A stretch of DNA of 64,000 bases from contig NZ_JAMSHT010000001.1 of assembly GCF_023805295.1 (NCBI RefSeq), forward strand, positions 434,001 through 498,000, in the 5' to 3' direction. The notes under the pieces are model-generated. The model was not told the DNA's origin and ran no database searches. It saw only the letters and a list, made by a program, of their open reading frames with translations. Positions within the stretch are counted from its first letter, which is position 1. The number at the start of each line of letters is the position of its first letter. The translations under genes were made by a program, and so were the position numbers. This DNA is from Sphingomicrobium sediminis (GTDB lineage Bacteria; Pseudomonadota; Alphaproteobacteria; Sphingomonadales; Sphingomonadaceae). Below, piece by piece: positions 61,790-64,000 of this stretch.

Positions 61790-63537
61790 GCCAAGTCTTC
61801 ATCTCCTATGCGCGCTCAACGGAGGCCATCGCGAAGGCAGTTGGTGATCGACTGCGCGAGGCCGGCTACAAGGTCTGGCGCGACGATGAACTACCCGCCC
61901 ACCGCAGCTATTCAGACGTGATCGAGGAGCGGCTGCGTGAAGCCAAAGCCGTGGTTGTCTTGTGGAGCGCCGAAGCGATCCGGTCACAGTGGGTGCGAGC
62001 CGAGGCTGACGTGGCACGGGAGGCGGGCACTTTGGTCCAGATGAGCGTTGATGGCGTGACCCCGCCAATCCCGTTCAACCAAATACAATGCGCTGATGTG
62101 AATGGCTGGTCCGGCGATACCAATCATCCAGGCTGGGGAAAGGTTGCCGACAGCGTCGCCTCGTTGGTCGGTGCTCAGCAAAATGTTGATGAGGCACCGC
62201 GCGAGGCCAGCGCGCCATCGGGCCTGACGATTTGCGTCCTGCCCTTCGTCAACATGTCAGGAGACGGGGACCAAGAATATTTTTCCGACGGCATCACCGA
62301 AGATGTGATTACCGATTTGAGCAAGGTCTCGGCGCTCGAAGTGGTCGCTCGAAATACGGCCTTCGCCTACAAAGGGCAGGTCGTCGACATCAAGAAGGTG
62401 GCCCGCGAGCTCGGCCTCAGTCACGTTATTGAAGGCAGCGTCCGCAAGGCTGGAGGCCGTGTCCGCATCACCGCCCAGCTGATCGACGGGGGAAATGGCA
62501 AGCATTTGTGGGCGGATCGCTACGACCGCGAACTGGACGATATTTTTGCCATCCAGGACGAGATCTCCAAGGCCATCGTTGCGGCGCTCAAGGTCACTTT
62601 GCTGCCCAAGGAAAAGAAGGCGATCGAGCATCGAGGCACGACGAATTCCGATGCCTACAATCTCTACCTCATGGCACGGCAGAATTGGATCAATGCGAAC
62701 GGGTTAGACCAGCGGCCGGTGGAAATTGCCGAACGTATCTGTGGCCAGGCCGTGGCGATCGATCCCGAATATGCGCGGGCCTGGGGGCTGATGGCGCTCG
62801 CAAGGGCAAGGCTGCGTGTCACCTATGACAAGGATTATGACGTCGAGCAGGCGGCCGAAAAAGCGCTGACCATCGATCCTGAAAATGTCGAGGCTTTGTG
62901 TGCGCGCGCCATGATGCTCGGTGCCCGCGGGCAGCATGCGGAGGCGTGGCCGTTTCTCAACCGAGCGCTCGAAAACGACCCGGAATCGTTCGAGGTCCAT
63001 AAAGAGGTCGCGCGCGCTGCCTTCCAGGAAGGCAATATCGACAAGGCGATCGAGCATTTCGAGAAGACGATGCGGCTGCTCTCCACTGATTATCATGGCG
63101 CCGGCATGTTGATGACTTGCTACAAGGCCAAGAAAGATCCCGACAATGCCAAGCGCGTCGCCCAGATTGTCGTCGATCGTTGTGAGAAGATATTCGCCAA
63201 GGATCCAGTCAACGGCCCGGCTTTTGGCATGGGGGTTGGCGCGCTCTCGGTGATGGGCGACTTGGATCGTGCGCAGGAATGGCTCGATCGCGCTCTGCTC
63301 GTCGATCCCGACAATCTCCATATGCGCTACAATCTGGCATGTACGCTCGCCTGCGAGATGGAGGACAAGGATAAGGCTATCGAAGTGCTCGAACCTTTCT
63401 TCGCGAAGATCGGCTACGAGATGCTCCACCATAGCGAGGCCGATCCGGACATGGACCCGATCCGCGATGATCCGCGCTACCAAGAGATGTACAAGGCCGC
63501 GCTAAAGCGGACCGACGCTTCTCGGGCTGCGTCATGA
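61786..63537 (+). CDS. TIR - TolB-N/FlgO-like - TPR protein, tandem copy 2
   Basis: A 583-residue paralogue of the preceding gene with the same three-part layout. In the first 80 residues I count 59 identities to copy 1 and 68 to copy 3 without a gap; Glu73 in QWVRAE is kept. The TolB-N-like part (VLPFVNMSGDGDQEYFSDGI) and TPR region follow the same spacing. The start at MSQVFISYAR is fixed by the ATGA overlap with copy 1 and by alignment with the other copies; a longer upstream frame lies inside copy 1 and is rejected. It also joins copy 3 by ATGA. Confidence 0.92.
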   Translation: MSQVFISYARSTEAIAKAVGDRLREAGYKVWRDDELPAHRSYSDVIEERLREAKAVVVLWSAEAIRSQWVRAEADVAREAGTLVQMSVDGVTPPIPFNQIQCADVNGWSGDTNHPGWGKVADSVASLVGAQQNVDEAPREASAPSGLTICVLPFVNMSGDGDQEYFSDGITEDVITDLSKVSALEVVARNTAFAYKGQVVDIKKVARELGLSHVIEGSVRKAGGRVRITAQLIDGGNGKHLWADRYDRELDDIFAIQDEISKAIVAALKVTLLPKEKKAIEHRGTTNSDAYNLYLMARQNWINANGLDQRPVEIAERICGQAVAIDPEYARAWGLMALARARLRVTYDKDYDVEQAAEKALTIDPENVEALCARAMMLGARGQHAEAWPFLNRALENDPESFEVHKEVARAAFQEGNIDKAIEHFEKTMRLLSTDYHGAGMLMTCYKAKKDPDNAKRVAQIVVDRCEKIFAKDPVNGPAFGMGVGALSVMGDLDRAQEWLDRALLVDPDNLHMRYNLACTLACEMEDKDKAIEVLEPFFAKIGYEMLHHSEADPDMDPIRDDPRYQEMYKAALKRTDASRAAS

Positions 63538-64000
63538 GCCAGGTCTTCATCTCCTACGCGCGGTCGACCGAGGCCATTGCCAAGGCGGTGGGAGAGGAGC
63601 TTCGATCAACCGGCTTTGAAGTCTGGCGCGATGATGAACTGCCGGCGCACCGCTCCTATTCGGAAGTCATCGAGGAGCGGCTGGCCCAGGCCAAGGCGGT
63701 CGTGGTGCTCTGGTCCAATGAAGCGCTACGCTCGCAATGGGTCCGTGCCGAAGCCGATGCGGCGCGCGAGGCCGGAACGCTGGTTCAGATGAGCGTGGAC
63801 GGCACCAAGCCGCCGATTCCTTTCAACCAAATACAGTGTGCGGACCTCGCGGACTGGACGGGCGATAGCGAACATCGAGGATGGCAGAAGATCGTCGATA
63901 GCGTCGGCTCGCTCATCGGCGCTGGTGAAGCGGAGGCGCCAAATAGCGAAGAACCTGTCGCCGCAACGCCGGCCAAACGCATCATGGTTCTGCCTTTCCA
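63534..64000 (+). CDS. TIR - TolB-N-like protein, tandem copy 3, 3'-truncated by window edge
   Basis: The first ~155 residues of a third paralogue; the frame remains open to the last base. The TIR domain is complete (IFISYARSTE-equivalent VFISYARSTE, WRDDELPAHR, Glu73 in QWVRAE), followed by a linker rich in Glu/Ala/Pro and the first residues of the TolB-N-like domain (RIMVLPF). A TPR part is expected beyond the window. Its start overlaps the copy 2 stop by ATGA, so all three are in one operon. Confidence 0.9.
   Translation, partial: MSQVFISYARSTEAIAKAVGEELRSTGFEVWRDDELPAHRSYSEVIEERLAQAKAVVVLWSNEALRSQWVRAEADAAREAGTLVQMSVDGTKPPIPFNQIQCADLADWTGDSEHRGWQKIVDSVGSLIGAGEAEAPNSEEPVAATPAKRIMVLPF

Noticed and set aside
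60032..64000. Classical Thoeris defence system
   Set aside because: TIR proteins are present, but no ThsA-like SIR2/SLOG or other sensor gene is visible; the TolB-N/TPR architecture is not the ThsB form.

Overview
The window reads as a high-GC alphaproteobacterial chromosome segment, most likely from a Sphingomonadales bacterium. This is inferred from the gene set (HWE-family kinase, divergent ECF sigma/DUF4331 cassette, TolB-like/TPR proteins, diNAcBac-type polysaccharide genes) and from codon use. No rRNA, tRNA or CRISPR array was seen. The left ~37 kb looks like ordinary backbone with tightly packed genes. The right ~27 kb is looser, visibly lower in GC, full of small intergenic repeats, and carries an integrase, so it looks like accessory DNA. 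GC was judged by eye, not computed.

Layout. 1-16.2 kb is general metabolism and envelope: a truncated Fe-alcohol dehydrogenase with a coupled thioesterase; a sugar epimerase/nitronate monooxygenase pair; an ABC ATPase with a giant permease-M1 peptidase fusion; an orphan HWE histidine kinase; a MscS channel; a secreted DUF305/beta-propeller protein; a sulfotransferase; and a 44-codon orphan signal-peptide ORF.

15.0-37.2 kb is a surface-polysaccharide locus. One leftward operon (fnlA-fnlB-fnlC-wbuB-wzx-GT-wzy) is predicted to make and transfer UDP-L-FucNAc and to export and polymerise the repeat unit. A divergent rightward operon (pglC-pglD-pglE) converges on pglF and, with it, gives a complete UDP-diNAcBac route plus the initiating phosphoglycosyltransferase. 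A second leftward operon supplies Wza, the Wzc kinase/copolymerase and a large O-antigen-ligase/TPR protein. galE, a further glycosyltransferase and a nucleotidyltransferase flank it.

37.2-60 kb is a mosaic of small cassettes: two secreted or pseudo-enzyme genes; a CFI-box protein pair flanked by ~125-bp direct repeats; an ECF sigma/anti-sigma pair divergent from DUF4331/lipoprotein/TPR genes; an FG-GAP protein; a methyltransferase-AhpD-GFA operon divergent from a LysR regulator; a PdxH-like oxidase; a P-loop kinase-like protein; a cupin; a lipoprotein hydrolase; then a DUF5681 protein, a tyrosine recombinase and a secreted jacalin-like lectin.

60.0-64 kb (running off the edge) holds the most unusual item: at least three tandem paralogues, each joined by a 4-bp ATGA overlap and each with an N-terminal TIR domain, a TolB-N/FlgO-like domain and (in the two complete copies) a C-terminal TPR array. 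All three keep the glutamate expected of NAD-cleaving TIR domains. This array beside an integrase is the best candidate for an undescribed signalling or defence system.
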